Program-made: the position numbers and the translations under genes
The notes under the pieces: model-generated
What the model was told of the DNA's origin: nothing
Seen by the model: only the letters and a program-made list of their open reading frames with translations
Database searches by the model: none
Shown: positions 44,455 through 55,022 of the stretch, piece by piece
Layout: each line of letters starts with the position of its first letter
Position numbering within the stretch: the stretch's first letter is position 1
Assembly: GCF_900104485.1 (NCBI RefSeq)
Contig: NZ_FMXQ01000005.1
Span: 248,001 to 312,000 of the forward strand
Reading direction: 5' to 3'
From: Bauldia litoralis
GTDB lineage: Bacteria > Pseudomonadota > Alphaproteobacteria > Rhizobiales > Kaistiaceae
Length of the DNA stretch: 64,000 nt

Positions 44455-44606
44455 ATCCCTCCCCGCACCGGGGAGGGGGGACCGTCGCGAAGCGATGGTG
44501 GGTGGGGTCCCGGGACAACGGCACGGCGGCACAGGTGGGCACGAACCCCTCCCGTCTGCGACCGGCTTCGCCGCTCGCAGCCACCTTCCCCGGTTCGGGG
44601 AGGGAT
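44455..44606. repeat. GC-rich inverted-repeat element of a second family
   Basis: A 152-bp element bounded by ATCCCTCCCC and its complement GGGGAGGGAT. Inside, a hairpin CCCTCCCCGCACCGGGGAGGG lies at the left end, CCTTCCCCGGTTCGGGGAGG at the right end, and GTGGGTGGGGT pairs with ACCCCTCCC. CGCGAAGCGA and GCGACCGGCTTCGCCGCTCGC add two small hairpins. It lies between the ATPase gene and the cysteine hydrolase gene, both on the minus strand, so it interrupts a possible single operon. Confidence 0.8.
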
Positions 44607-44684
44607 AGCGGCGGGAGTGCCGACGCTGGGAGCCATCGGCGTTCTGTCGGGCCCTCGATCGACGGTTGAAGGGAGCGTCATCAT

Positions 44685-46231
<1,547 letters not shown>

Positions 46232-46232
<1 letters not shown>

Positions 46233-46948
46233 CACGGCAGCGCCCCGACAAAGGCGTCGGCCGTCGCGACCGCGCCGAAGACGCCGCCCTGCATCTTGAT
46301 CATCCTGATCGCCGCGAGGTGGTTGTCGTGGTCGGTGGCGCCGCAACAGTCCTCGAGCAGCAGGCATTCGAAACCGCGGTCGTTGGCCTCGCGCATCGTG
46401 GTGTGGACGCAGACATCGGTGGTGATGCCGGTCAGCACCAGATTGTGGATGCCCCGGGTCCGCATCAGCAGTTCGAGATCGGTGGCGTAGAAGGAGCCCT
46501 TGCCGGGCTTGTCGATGACCGGCTCGCCGGGCGCCGGGGCCAGCTCCGGGATGATCTGCCAGCCGGGCTCGCCGCGCACCAGGATCTGGCCGCATGGCCC
46601 GGCGTCGCCGATGCCGGCCCCGATCTGGCGCGAGCGCCAGCGCTTGTTGTGAGGCAGGTCGGAGAGGTCGGGGCGATGGCCCTCGCGGGTGTGGATGACG
46701 TGATAGCCCTTGGCCCGCATCGCGCCGAGGACGCTGCGGATGGGTTCGATCGGCGCGCGGGTCAGCGACAGGTCGTAGCCCATCTTGTCGACATAGCCGC
46801 CGGGGCCGCAGAAATCGGTCTGCATGTCGATGACGATCAGCGCCGTGTTGTCGGGGCGCAGCGCACCGTCATAGGGCCAGGGATAGGGATCGGCCGGGAC
46901 CGTGCGGCCGGTGGCGCGATGCTCGACGGGAAATTCGGTGACCGACAT
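46232..46948 (-). CDS. biuH: Biuret amidohydrolase (isochorismatase family)
   Basis: A 238-residue cysteine hydrolase that closely matches the biuret hydrolase known from Rhizobium: [67 protein letters not shown] and [15 protein letters not shown]. The triad is D41, K147 and C180 (TTDVCVHTT). It converts biuret to allophanate and ammonia, supplying AtzF. It lies inside the transporter operon, 14 bp after a permease gene and overlapping the ATPase gene. The start has GGAGACGAG upstream. Confidence 0.93.
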
Positions 46949-46962
46949 CGAACTCGTCTCCG

Positions 46963-47886
46963 CTACTTGGTGATCGACAATTCGCCCGGCGCGCCCTTCA
47001 GCGAGCGCTTGGGCGAGGTCGAGGCGATCATGATCAGGAGCGTCAGCACGTAGGGCGCGGCGTTGAAGAAGTAGTAGCCCTGGGTGACGCCGATCGACTG
47101 AAGCGCGGGGCCGAGCGCCCCGGCAGCGCCGAAGAGGAGTGCTGCGCCGAAGCAGGCGAGTGGATTCCACCGGGCGAAGATGACCAGCGCCACCGCCATC
47201 AGCCCCTGGCCGGAGGACAGGCCCTCGCTCCACGAGCCGGGATAGTAGAGCGACAGGAAGGCGCCGCCGACGCCGGCGCAAAAGCCGCCGACCGTGGTGG
47301 CGGTGAAGCGCACCCAGTTGACCGAGTAGCCCATGGCAAGCGCCGCCGGAGCCGAGTCGCCGGTCATCCGGACGATGAGACCCCAGCGGGTGTTCCTGAA
47401 TGCCCACCACAGGAAGACCGCCAGGGCGATGCCGACAAGGAACAGCGGGTTGATCTGCAGCGCCGACTGGACCTGGGCGTTGTCCGACCAGCCGCCGAGC
47501 TGGATCGAGGGAAGCCGTGGCGCCTGTGGCTGGATGTAGGCCTTGCCGAGGAAGAAGGCGAGCCCGGTGCCGAACAGCATCAAGGCGATGCCGATGGCGA
47601 TGTCGTTGACCCGCGGCAGCTTGCAGATATAGCCGTGCAGTGCGCCGAACAGGCTCCCGGCGAAACCGGCGACCAGCACGCCGAGCCATGGCGAACCGGA
47701 GTGATAGGAGATCGCATAGGCGGTCATCGCGCCAAAGACCAGCGTTCCCTCAAGGCCGAGATTGATGCGGCCGGACTTCTCGGTCAGGCATTCGCCGAGG
47801 CTGACGAAGAGGAACGGCGTCGACACCCGGATGGCGCCGGCCAGCATGGCGAGGAGGACGATGGTGAGATTTGAATCCGCTTCCAT
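46963..47886 (-). CDS. ABC transporter permease, BMP/nucleoside type (second permease)
   Basis: A 307-residue integral membrane protein with about eight to nine hydrophobic helices. Family markers are [29 protein letters not shown] N-terminal sequence, [20 protein letters not shown] and the [22 protein letters not shown] loop. Such permeases pair with a larger partner; here the partner gene ends 4 bp upstream. GAGGTG precedes the ATG. It forms the translocation pore for the biuret-linked importer. Confidence 0.92.
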   Translation of the reverse strand: MEADSNLTIVLLAMLAGAIRVSTPFLFVSLGECLTEKSGRINLGLEGTLVFGAMTAYAISYHSGSPWLGVLVAGFAGSLFGALHGYICKLPRVNDIAIGIALMLFGTGLAFFLGKAYIQPQAPRLPSIQLGGWSDNAQVQSALQINPLFLVGIALAVFLWWAFRNTRWGLIVRMTGDSAPAALAMGYSVNWVRFTATTVGGFCAGVGGAFLSLYYPGSWSEGLSSGQGLMAVALVIFARWNPLACFGAALLFGAAGALGPALQSIGVTQGYYFFNAAPYVLTLLIMIASTSPKRSLKGAPGELSITK

Positions 47887-47890
47887 CGCT

Positions 47891-49000
47891 TCACCTCTTG
47901 CCGCGGAAGAAAGGCAGCCGCCCGTAGAGAGTCTCGCTGACCAGCAGGACGACGAACATCAGGCCCTGCAGCACCTGGACCGTGGCGTCCGGCATGCCCA
48001 TGCGGCGCTGGACGAGGCCGCCGGCGGCGGCGATGCCACCGAGGAAGATCGCGACCGGAATGATCGCCAGCGGGTTCTGTCGCGCCAGGAAGGCGACGAG
48101 GATGCCGGTGAAGCCGTAGCCGGCGGCGAGCGAGGCGTTGGCCCGACCCTGGATCGCGGCGACCTCGAAGAAGCCGGCGAGCCCGGCACAGGCGCCGGCG
48201 ATGGCGCAGGAGACGACCACCAGCCGGCCGACCGGCAGCCCCTGAGCGCGGGCCGCGCGGACATTGCCGCCGGTGATCCGCGCCGCGAAACCGAACCGCG
48301 TCCGGTTCATCAGCACCCAGACGGCGATCGCCAGGACGATGGCGAAGACCAGGCCCCAGTGGATGTCGGTGCCGGGAATGTCGCCGACCATGTTGGCGTC
48401 GCCGATCGCCGGGGTCGACGGCTTGTTGGGATTGCCGGGATCGCGCAACGCGCCCTCGACGAAGAAATTCATGATCGCGACGGCGATGTAGAAGAGGAGC
48501 AGGCTGGCGATGGTTTCGTTGACACCGCGGTAGTGGCGAAGCACGCCGACGAAGCCGATCCAGGCTGCGCCGACGGCCGCGGCGGTGACGAACATCACCG
48601 CCTGGATCAGCCATGGCGCGCCCCAGCCGAGGAAGGGGATGGCGATTGCCGCGGCGGTGAAACCGCCCAGCACCAGCGCCCCCTCGCCGCCAATGACGAC
48701 TATGCCAAGGCGGGCCGGAATCGCGACGCAGAGCGCGGTGAAGATCAGCGGGCCGGCGCGGACCAGCGTGTTGGTCCAGGAAAAGGCGCTGCCATAGCCG
48801 CCGACCCAGAGCAGGTTGAAGAACTCGACCGGCGACTTGCCGAGGAAAAGCAGGAAGATCGAGAAAAGAACCGCCGCGCTGACCATGGCGATCAGCGGGA
48901 TGACCACCGCTTCGGCGGAGCGGGCGATGCGCGTCAGCCACTCGCTGCCCTCGGTCGCGAGGTCCGGTGCGGGAACGTCGGTCGGGCTGGTCGCAGTCAC
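47891..49000 (-). CDS. ABC transporter permease, BMP/nucleoside type (first permease)
   Basis: A 369-residue membrane protein with an N-terminal helix (VIPLIAMVSAAVLFSIFLLFL) and a repeat of helices including IPARLGIVVIGGEGALVLGG, RGVNETIASLLLFYIAVA and FGFAARITGGNVRAARAQG. GTG start with GAGGGAAT upstream. It is the usual longer partner of the BMP-type permease pair and lies 61 bp after the binding-protein gene. Confidence 0.9.
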   Translation of the reverse strand: MTATSPTDVPAPDLATEGSEWLTRIARSAEAVVIPLIAMVSAAVLFSIFLLFLGKSPVEFFNLLWVGGYGSAFSWTNTLVRAGPLIFTALCVAIPARLGIVVIGGEGALVLGGFTAAAIAIPFLGWGAPWLIQAVMFVTAAAVGAAWIGFVGVLRHYRGVNETIASLLLFYIAVAIMNFFVEGALRDPGNPNKPSTPAIGDANMVGDIPGTDIHWGLVFAIVLAIAVWVLMNRTRFGFAARITGGNVRAARAQGLPVGRLVVVSCAIAGACAGLAGFFEVAAIQGRANASLAAGYGFTGILVAFLARQNPLAIIPVAIFLGGIAAAGGLVQRRMGMPDATVQVLQGLMFVVLLVSETLYGRLPFFRGKR

Positions 49001-49061
49001 GGGCGATTCCCTCGGCTGGGATGCGACGGGCGGCCGGCGATCGGCCGCCCCCGCAGTGGGC

Positions 49062-50180
49062 TCAGGTGATCGAGCCGACGACGCCCTCGACGAGGAAGCC
49101 GGTCTGTTCGAGCCAGACGTCGTAAGGCGCGTGCTCGGTGCCGGCGGGGATGACGACGTTGCCTTCGTTATCCTTCAGCGGACCGACGAAGATCGGCTTC
49201 AGCGCCTTCATGTCGGCCTTGGCGGCATCCGCCGCGGCGATCGCTTCCGGCGTCGCGCCGGCGCCGTAGGCCGTGTTCTGGACGAAGTCCTTGTCGTAGC
49301 CGCCGCGGACGAAGTTCGGCAGCTCCTCGCCCTTGGCCAGCATGTCGGCGAACTGCTGGTAGATGGTGATCCACTTGTATTCGGCGCCGGTGATGAAGCC
49401 GTTCGGCGCAAGCGGCGCCTGGCTGGCATTGTGGCCGCAGGTCTTCACGCCGCGCCCTTCGGCGGTCTCGATGACCACCTTCGGGCTGTCGACGTGGCAG
49501 GTGATGACGTCGGCGCCGGAATCGATCAGCGCGTTGGTCGCCTCCGCCTCGCGCACCGGCAGGGACCACTCGCCGGTGAAGATCACCTGGACGGTGGCGT
49601 CCGGGTTCACCTTGCGGGCGCCCATCAGGAACGAGTTGATGTTGAGGAGCACCGTGCCGATCGGCTTGGCGGCGACGAAGCCGAGCTTGTTCGACGTGGT
49701 CGACAGGCCGGCGGCGACGCCGTCGATGTAATGGCCCTGGTCGAGATAGCCGTAGTAGCTGCCGGCATTGGTGGGGTTGGCGTCGGACCACAGGCCCGCG
49801 GCATGGCGGAACTCGACGTCGGGATACTTCTTGGCCATGTCGAGCATGAAGGGGTCGAAATAGCCGAAGGACGTGGCGAAGATGAGCCCGGCGCCGTCGA
49901 GCTGGATCATGCTCTCCATCGACTTGGAGACCGAGTCCGTCTCCGGCACGTTCTCCTCCTCGACCACGGTGACATCCGGAATTGTCTTCAGTGCCTCGGC
50001 GGCGACGGCATGGGCCTGGTTCCAGCCGAAATCGTCACGCGGACCGACATAGACGATGCCGATGGTCAGTGGCGCCGCAAGGGCGGAACGGATGGGCAGG
50101 ATGCCGGACGTCAGGCCGACTGCGCCAAGCGCGGCACTGCCCTTGAGAAGCGTCCGCCGGCTCAGGTCGAATTTGGACAT
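49062..50180 (-). CDS. BMP-family (PnrA-like) substrate-binding protein with Tat signal
   Basis: A 372-residue binding protein with a twin-arginine signal (LSRRTLLKGSAALGAVGLTSG). The rest is a type 1 periplasmic-binding fold of the BMP/PnrA group: GIVYVGPRDDFGWNQAH, LIFATSFGYFDP, YYGYLDQGHYIDGVAAG, GFVAAKPIG. It captures the ligand for the importer whose operon holds biuret hydrolase. AAGGGGAA precedes the ATG. Export by Tat means it folds in the cytoplasm first. Relatives near biuret hydrolase genes are thought to import biuret-like ureas. Confidence 0.92.
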   Translation of the reverse strand: MSKFDLSRRTLLKGSAALGAVGLTSGILPIRSALAAPLTIGIVYVGPRDDFGWNQAHAVAAEALKTIPDVTVVEEENVPETDSVSKSMESMIQLDGAGLIFATSFGYFDPFMLDMAKKYPDVEFRHAAGLWSDANPTNAGSYYGYLDQGHYIDGVAAGLSTTSNKLGFVAAKPIGTVLLNINSFLMGARKVNPDATVQVIFTGEWSLPVREAEATNALIDSGADVITCHVDSPKVVIETAEGRGVKTCGHNASQAPLAPNGFITGAEYKWITIYQQFADMLAKGEELPNFVRGGYDKDFVQNTAYGAGATPEAIAAADAAKADMKALKPIFVGPLKDNEGNVVIPAGTEHAPYDVWLEQTGFLVEGVVGSIT

Positions 50181-50424
50181 TTGGTTCCCCTTTGATCGAG
50201 ACAGTCACCCCGGGCAGGCGGTTTCCGCGCCCGTCCTCTGGACTGATGATCGCAACGGTCGTGCCAACTCCGCCTCAACGAGGATGAATTCGCAGATTGC
50301 ATGCATTCCGGGGATGGTCGACTTTGGCGGAAGCGCTGGACCTTCAGGGCGCGACGCGGCCAGTTGCCCGCGAGGAACGCGGCAATTGCCTAAATTGTAA
50401 TCGCCTATCCCGCTTGCCGGCAGA

Positions 50425-51390
50425 CTAAGCGTCGGCCGCCTTGTCGAGGAAATCGTAGGTCCGCGCCAGCCTGTCCGCGAGGTACGCCGCGCCGGTCGTC
50501 GGCGCGTAGCGCGCCGGCCGCTCGTCGGTGACGCAGGTCGGCAGGCAGGCGATGCTGGCGTCGGGATTGGGGTCGAGGAAGAAGGCGACCGAGTAGCGGT
50601 CGCTACCCCGGTTGATCACGCGGTGCGGCGTGGAGACGTAGACGTCATTGGTCCAGCGCATCAGGCAGTCGCCGATATTGCAGACGAAGGTTCCCGGCAT
50701 TGGCGGGACCGTGATCCAGTCGCCTGCCCGGGTCTGGACCTCGAGGCCGCCGACTTCGTCGGTGAGGAGCAGCGTGACGTCGCCATAGTCGGTATGGGCG
50801 CCGGCGCCGATCTGGCCGGCCGCCGCCGACGACGGCTGCGGCGGATAATGCAGCAGACGAAGGGTTGCCATCGGCTGGTCGAGCTTGTCTTCGAAATGGT
50901 CGGGCGCCAGGCCGAGATCGATCGCGACGCCGCGATGCAGCCGCCGCCCGACCGACCAGACCGCATCGAAATAGGTCAGCATGGTATCCCGCCAGCCGAC
51001 AATTTCCGGCCACAGGTTGACGCCGCGGAAAGGCTCGCCGGCGACGACGCGCGGATCGTCGGCGGCAAGATCGAGGCCGATGTTGAAGGCCTCCTTGAGG
51101 TCGGCCGGCTGGCTCGGGTCGAGGCTTTCGCCCTGCATGGCGACATAGCCGCGATTGTGCGGTGAATGGCGAATCGACTGCTTCAGCTTGGCCGCCTCCG
51201 GCAGTGCAAAGAAGCGCGCCGACTCACTGAATACCTCCTCGATCAGGGTGGCCGGAATGCCGTGGCCGGTGACGAAGAAGAAGCCGACCTCGCGCGCTGC
51301 ACGGCCGATCTCGGCGGCGATCCGCTGGTCGGCATCCGGGCCGGGCGTGAGGTCAACGATCGGCAGGGATTCAGGCTTGGCGGCTGTCAT
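50425..51390 (-). CDS. Isopenicillin N synthase-family Fe(II)/2-oxoglutarate dioxygenase
   Basis: A 321-residue DIOX_N/2OG-Fe(II) oxygenase. Iron ligands are H199, D201 (GAHTDYGD) and H256 (TPHRVIN); the co-substrate pair R265xS267 (DRYSV) follows. The N-terminal half reads REVGFFFVTGHGIP. The ATG at 51390 has GGAG upstream; further in-frame ATGs lack one. It lies 244 bp upstream of the BMP gene on the same strand and may belong to the same nitrogen regulon, for example oxidising an N-alkyl or purine-type compound. No beta-lactam genes are nearby. Confidence 0.87.
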   Translation of the reverse strand: MTAAKPESLPIVDLTPGPDADQRIAAEIGRAAREVGFFFVTGHGIPATLIEEVFSESARFFALPEAAKLKQSIRHSPHNRGYVAMQGESLDPSQPADLKEAFNIGLDLAADDPRVVAGEPFRGVNLWPEIVGWRDTMLTYFDAVWSVGRRLHRGVAIDLGLAPDHFEDKLDQPMATLRLLHYPPQPSSAAAGQIGAGAHTDYGDVTLLLTDEVGGLEVQTRAGDWITVPPMPGTFVCNIGDCLMRWTNDVYVSTPHRVINRGSDRYSVAFFLDPNPDASIACLPTCVTDERPARYAPTTGAAYLADRLARTYDFLDKAADA

Positions 51391-51695
51391 CGCGGGCGAC
51401 TCCGGTGCTTCGAACTCGCCTCGACTATCCATGATCCATGCCAGCGACAAGCGGTGCGCCCGACGGGACGCCGTTTTCCCCCGCGACGACGGCGGGCGCT
51501 TGCGTTGTTTAGTTAGCTGTGTTTCACTAAACTAAATTACTAAACACAACGCCGGGCAAGGGAGGGCTGCGGCGCCAATCCACACACAGGGAATTTTGCG
51601 ATTCAGCGCCGGTCGACGGCCTGGAGGCGCGCATGACCGGACCGCTTCGAGCGCGGTCAGGCGCGGATGGTTCCACACCTTGGGAGGTACATGGG
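51391..51695. other. 305-bp divergent promoter region
   Basis: It separates the minus-strand dioxygenase from the plus-strand Dha/ABC operon. No gene is credible here. An AT-rich segment at about 51503-51550 carries repeated ACTAAAC motifs (annotated separately). GGGAGG at 51682-51687 is the ribosome-binding site of the binding protein gene. Confidence 0.55.
51506..51546. promoter_or_regulatory. Cluster of ACTAAAC motifs, putative operator of the Dha operon
   Basis: TGTTTAGT (51506-51513), ACTAAAC (51526-51532) and ACTAAACA (51539-51546): the first is the exact inverse complement of the last, and the second and third are direct repeats 13 bp apart. The block is AT-rich within GC-rich DNA, about 150 bp before the first gene of the operon. 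The binding protein is unknown. Confidence 0.5.
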
Positions 51696-53021
51696 ATGAG
51701 AAAGCTGCTAACCCTCGCGACCGCGCTATCGGCTTCGGCCCTGGCGTCCGCGGCATTCGTCAACCAGTCGCAGGCGGAGGAACTGACCCTCTGCTGGGCG
51801 GCATGGGACCCGGCCAACGCACTGGTCGAGCTGTCAAAGGACTTCACCGCCGAGAGCGGCACCGACATGAAGTTCGAGTTCGTTCCGTGGACGAGCTACG
51901 CCGACCGCTTCCTCAACGAACTGAACTCGCAGGGCTCGCTCTGCGACCTGATCATCGGCGACAGCCAGTGGATCGGCGGATCCGCCGAGAACGGCCACTA
52001 TGTCAAGCTGAACGACTTCTTCGAGGCCGAAGGCATCTCGATGGACGACTTCCTCGAGCCGACGGTCTACGGCTATTCGACCTGGCCGAAGGGTACGCCG
52101 AACTACTGGGCGCTGCCGGCCATGGGCGATGCGCTCGGCTGGGTCTACCGCAAGGACTGGTTCGAGAAGCCCGAGCTGCAGGCCGAGTTCAAGGAGAAGT
52201 ACGGCCGCGATCTCGCCCCGCCGAAGACCTGGACCGAACTGAAGGATATCGCCGAGTTCTTCCAGGGCCGTGACGTCGACGGCAAGACCGTCTACGGCGC
52301 CGCCATCTTCACCGAGCGCGGCTCGGAAGGCATCACCATGGGCGTCACGGCAGCGCTCTACGCCTGGGGCTTCGAATACGAGACCGAGCCGGGCACCTAT
52401 GCCATGGAAGGCGCGGTGAACTCGGCCGACGCCGTCGCGGCGCTCGAATTCTACAAGGAGCTCTACGACTGCTGCACGCCTCCGGGCTATTCGGACGCCT
52501 ACATGCAGGAAGGCCTCGACGCCTTCAAGTCGGGCCAGGTCGCGATGATGATGAACTGGTTCGCCTTCTGGCCGGGCATGTACAAGGACGAGAATGTCGG
52601 CGGCGACAAGATCGGCTTCTTCGTCAATCCGCAGGAGAAGGTGCCAGCCTCGACACTGGGCGGCCAGGGCATCTCTGTCGTCGCCTATTCCGACAAGCAG
52701 GACACGGCGCTCGAATACATCAAGTGGTTCGCCAAGCCCGAGGTCCAGAAGAAGTGGGCCGCGCTCGGTGGCGTCTCGACCGCCAAGTCGGTGCTGCTTG
52801 ATCCGGACTTCCCGAACTCGGCGCCGTATGCCGCCGACTTCCTGGTCGCGATGGGCCAGGTCAAGGATTTCTGGCAGGAGCCGGCCTTCGCGGAGCTGAT
52901 GCAGGCGATGCAGAAGCGCGTCCACGACTATGTCGTCGCCGACCAGGGAACGGCCCAGGAAGCCCTCGACAAGCTGATCGAGGACTGGACCGAGACCTTC
53001 GAGGACGAAGGCAAGCTCTGA
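51696..53021 (+). CDS. CUT1-type periplasmic solute-binding protein
   Basis: A 441-residue family 1 extracellular solute-binding protein. It has a signal peptide (MRKLLTLATALSASALASAAF, cleaved near SQAEE), then LTLCWAAWDPANALVELSKDF, LCDLIIGDSQW and FKSGQVAMMMNWFAFWPG. The ATG at 51696 has GGGAGG nine to ten bases upstream; an in-frame start further upstream gives no clean signal. First gene of the operon that ends with DhaK. A strong hairpin after it (53041-53064) may raise its level over the membrane genes. The ligand is probably a small polyol or triose. Confidence 0.93.
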   Translation: MRKLLTLATALSASALASAAFVNQSQAEELTLCWAAWDPANALVELSKDFTAESGTDMKFEFVPWTSYADRFLNELNSQGSLCDLIIGDSQWIGGSAENGHYVKLNDFFEAEGISMDDFLEPTVYGYSTWPKGTPNYWALPAMGDALGWVYRKDWFEKPELQAEFKEKYGRDLAPPKTWTELKDIAEFFQGRDVDGKTVYGAAIFTERGSEGITMGVTAALYAWGFEYETEPGTYAMEGAVNSADAVAALEFYKELYDCCTPPGYSDAYMQEGLDAFKSGQVAMMMNWFAFWPGMYKDENVGGDKIGFFVNPQEKVPASTLGGQGISVVAYSDKQDTALEYIKWFAKPEVQKKWAALGGVSTAKSVLLDPDFPNSAPYAADFLVAMGQVKDFWQEPAFAELMQAMQKRVHDYVVADQGTAQEALDKLIEDWTETFEDEGKL

Positions 53022-53040
53022 CCTCCCGGACCGCCGCCTG

Positions 53041-53064
53041 CCCCTCCCGGCTCGCCGGGAGGGG
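53041..53064 (+). terminator. Intra-operon hairpin after the binding-protein gene
   Basis: CCCCTCCCGG / CCGGGAGGGG with a CTCG loop, followed by CCCTTTC, lies 20 bp after the stop. It could partially terminate or protect the upstream mRNA, giving the excess of binding protein usual in ABC operons. Confidence 0.7.
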
Positions 53065-53115
53065 CCCTTTCAAGCCCCCGAGACGACCGACAAGCCAGGT
53101 ACTGGATCGCGACGG

Positions 53116-54075
53116 ATGACGGATTCATCAGCAAAAGCGGGCGTTGCCGAACGAGTGGCAGGCGCCACCCCGGCGCCGCTGGCCCGCCGCATCCGCGGAT
53201 TGTCGGACAAGGCGATCGCCTGGCTGTTCATCGCGCCGACGATCCTCCTGCTGCTGGCCATCAACATCTTTCCGCTGCTGTGGACGATCTATCTGTCCTT
53301 CACCAACTACAAGGCCAACCGCAAGGCCGAGATCCGCTGGGAAGGCACCGAGCACTACACCGACATTCTGAGCGATCCCGAAATCTGGCACTCGATGCAG
53401 GTGACGGCGCATTTCGTCTTCTGGACGGTGGCGATCGAAACGGTGATCGGCTTCGCCCTGGCCTACCTGATCGACCGGCGCTGGCGCGGCCACGGCTTCT
53501 GGACGACCGTCATCCTGATCCCGATGATGCTGTCGCCGGCGGTGGTCGGCAATTTCTGGAAATTCCTCTACCAGCCGCAGATCGGGCTGTTCAATTACGG
53601 CGTCTCATTCTTCACCGGCATCGACCCCTCCTCCTTCCAGATGATCGGCGACGTGTCGCTCGCGCCGTGGTCGATCGTCATCGTCGATGTCTGGATGTGG
53701 ACGCCCTATGTCATGCTGATCTGCCTCGCCGGGCTCCGGTCGATCCCCGACTACATCTATGAAGCGGCCGAAGTCGACCGCGCCTCGACCTGGCGGCGCT
53801 TCTGGTCGATCACCCTGCCGATGGCCCTGCCCTTCATCATGCTGGCGGTGCTCTTCCGCGGCATCGAGAACTTCAAGATGTTCGACCTGATCAACCTCCT
53901 GACCTCGGGGGGCCCGGGCTCGACCACGGAGGTCGCGTCGATCACGCTGAAGCGCGAGGCCTTCGAGAGCTGGAAGACCGGCTATTCCTCGGCGCTGGCG
54001 ATCATCCTCTTCGTCGCGGTGTTCGGGCTCGCCAACATCTACGTCAAGGCGCTCAACCGGGTGAAGCAGCGATGA
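53116..54075 (+). CDS. MalF-type ABC transporter permease
   Basis: A 319-residue membrane protein with six predicted helices. It begins with a cytoplasmic tail, then AWLFIAPTILLLLAINIFPLLW, and has the EAA loop YEAAEVDRASTWRRFWSITLPMALP where it contacts the ATPase. It overlaps the next permease by 4 nt. Pairs with that protein to form the pore. Confidence 0.93.
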   Translation: MTDSSAKAGVAERVAGATPAPLARRIRGLSDKAIAWLFIAPTILLLLAINIFPLLWTIYLSFTNYKANRKAEIRWEGTEHYTDILSDPEIWHSMQVTAHFVFWTVAIETVIGFALAYLIDRRWRGHGFWTTVILIPMMLSPAVVGNFWKFLYQPQIGLFNYGVSFFTGIDPSSFQMIGDVSLAPWSIVIVDVWMWTPYVMLICLAGLRSIPDYIYEAAEVDRASTWRRFWSITLPMALPFIMLAVLFRGIENFKMFDLINLLTSGGPGSTTEVASITLKREAFESWKTGYSSALAIILFVAVFGLANIYVKALNRVKQR

Positions 54076-55022
54076 GCAAGACCACCGCCCATTCCGTTGT
54101 GGCGCCGACGCCGACGGCGCGGCGTGTCTCCGGCGCCATCGTCATCCTCTATGCGCTGATTACGATGATCCCGCTGGCCTGGATCGTCATGACCAGCTTC
54201 AAGACGCCGCCGGATTCGATCGCCTATCCGCCCAAGGTTCTGTTCGAGCCGTCGCTGGAGGGCTACTGCAACCTGTTCACGACACGATCGCGGCAGACGC
54301 CGGAATACCTGGAGTCGCTGCCGGCGCCGGAGCCGGGCTGCGACGCGATCGTCCGCTCGCGCAACATGGTGATCGCCGGGCCGTCCAACGTCATCCCGCG
54401 CTTCACCAACTCGATCATCATCGCCTTCGGCTCGACCTTCCTGGCGGTCTTCCTCGGGACGATCACCGCCTATGCCTTCTCGCGGTTCAAGGTGCCCTTC
54501 GCCGACGACATCCTGTTCTTCATCCTGTCGACGCGCTTCATGCCGCCGATCGCGGTGGCGATCCCGATCTTCCTGATGTACCGGGCGATCGGGCTGTCCG
54601 ACACGCATCTCGGCATGATCCTGCTCTACACGGCGGTCAACGTCTCGCTGGCAGTGTGGCTGCTCAAGGGCTTCATCGACGAGATACCGCGCGAATACGA
54701 GGAAGCCGCGATGATCGACGGCTATTCGCGGCTCCACGCCTTCGTCAAGGTGGTGCTGCCACAGGCGGCGACCGGCATCGCGGCCACCGCCATCTTCTGC
54801 CTGATCTTCGCCTGGAACGAATATGCCTTCGCGGTGCTGCTCACCTCCGGCACCGCGCAGACCATGCCGCCCTTCATCCCCTTCATCATCGGCGAGGGCG
54901 GCCAGGACTGGCCGGCGGTCGCGGCGGCGACCACCCTGTTCCTGATCCCGATCTTCGTCTTCACCATCCTGCTGCGGAAGCACCTCTTGCGCGGCATTAC
55001 CTTCGGCGCGGTGAGAAAATGA
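54072..55022 (+). CDS. MalG-type ABC transporter permease
   Basis: A 316-residue permease with the EAA loop YEEAAMIDGYSRLHAFVKVVLP and C-terminal FTILLRKHLLRGITFGAVRK. An insertion of about 35 residues with two cysteines (NLFTTRSRQTPEYLESLPAPEPGCDAIV region) lies in the first periplasmic loop, where it could contact the binding protein. Both ends overlap neighbours by 4 nt. Confidence 0.93.
   Translation: MSKTTAHSVVAPTPTARRVSGAIVILYALITMIPLAWIVMTSFKTPPDSIAYPPKVLFEPSLEGYCNLFTTRSRQTPEYLESLPAPEPGCDAIVRSRNMVIAGPSNVIPRFTNSIIIAFGSTFLAVFLGTITAYAFSRFKVPFADDILFFILSTRFMPPIAVAIPIFLMYRAIGLSDTHLGMILLYTAVNVSLAVWLLKGFIDEIPREYEEAAMIDGYSRLHAFVKVVLPQAATGIAATAIFCLIFAWNEYAFAVLLTSGTAQTMPPFIPFIIGEGGQDWPAVAAATTLFLIPIFVFTILLRKHLLRGITFGAVRK

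Noticed and set aside
44442..44669. Short open frame between the ATPase and cysteine hydrolase genes
   Set aside because: It falls inside the GC-rich inverted repeat and has no coding character.
50425..51390. Beta-lactam biosynthesis gene
   Set aside because: The protein is only of the general isopenicillin N synthase superfamily, and no ACV synthetase or other antibiotic gene is nearby.
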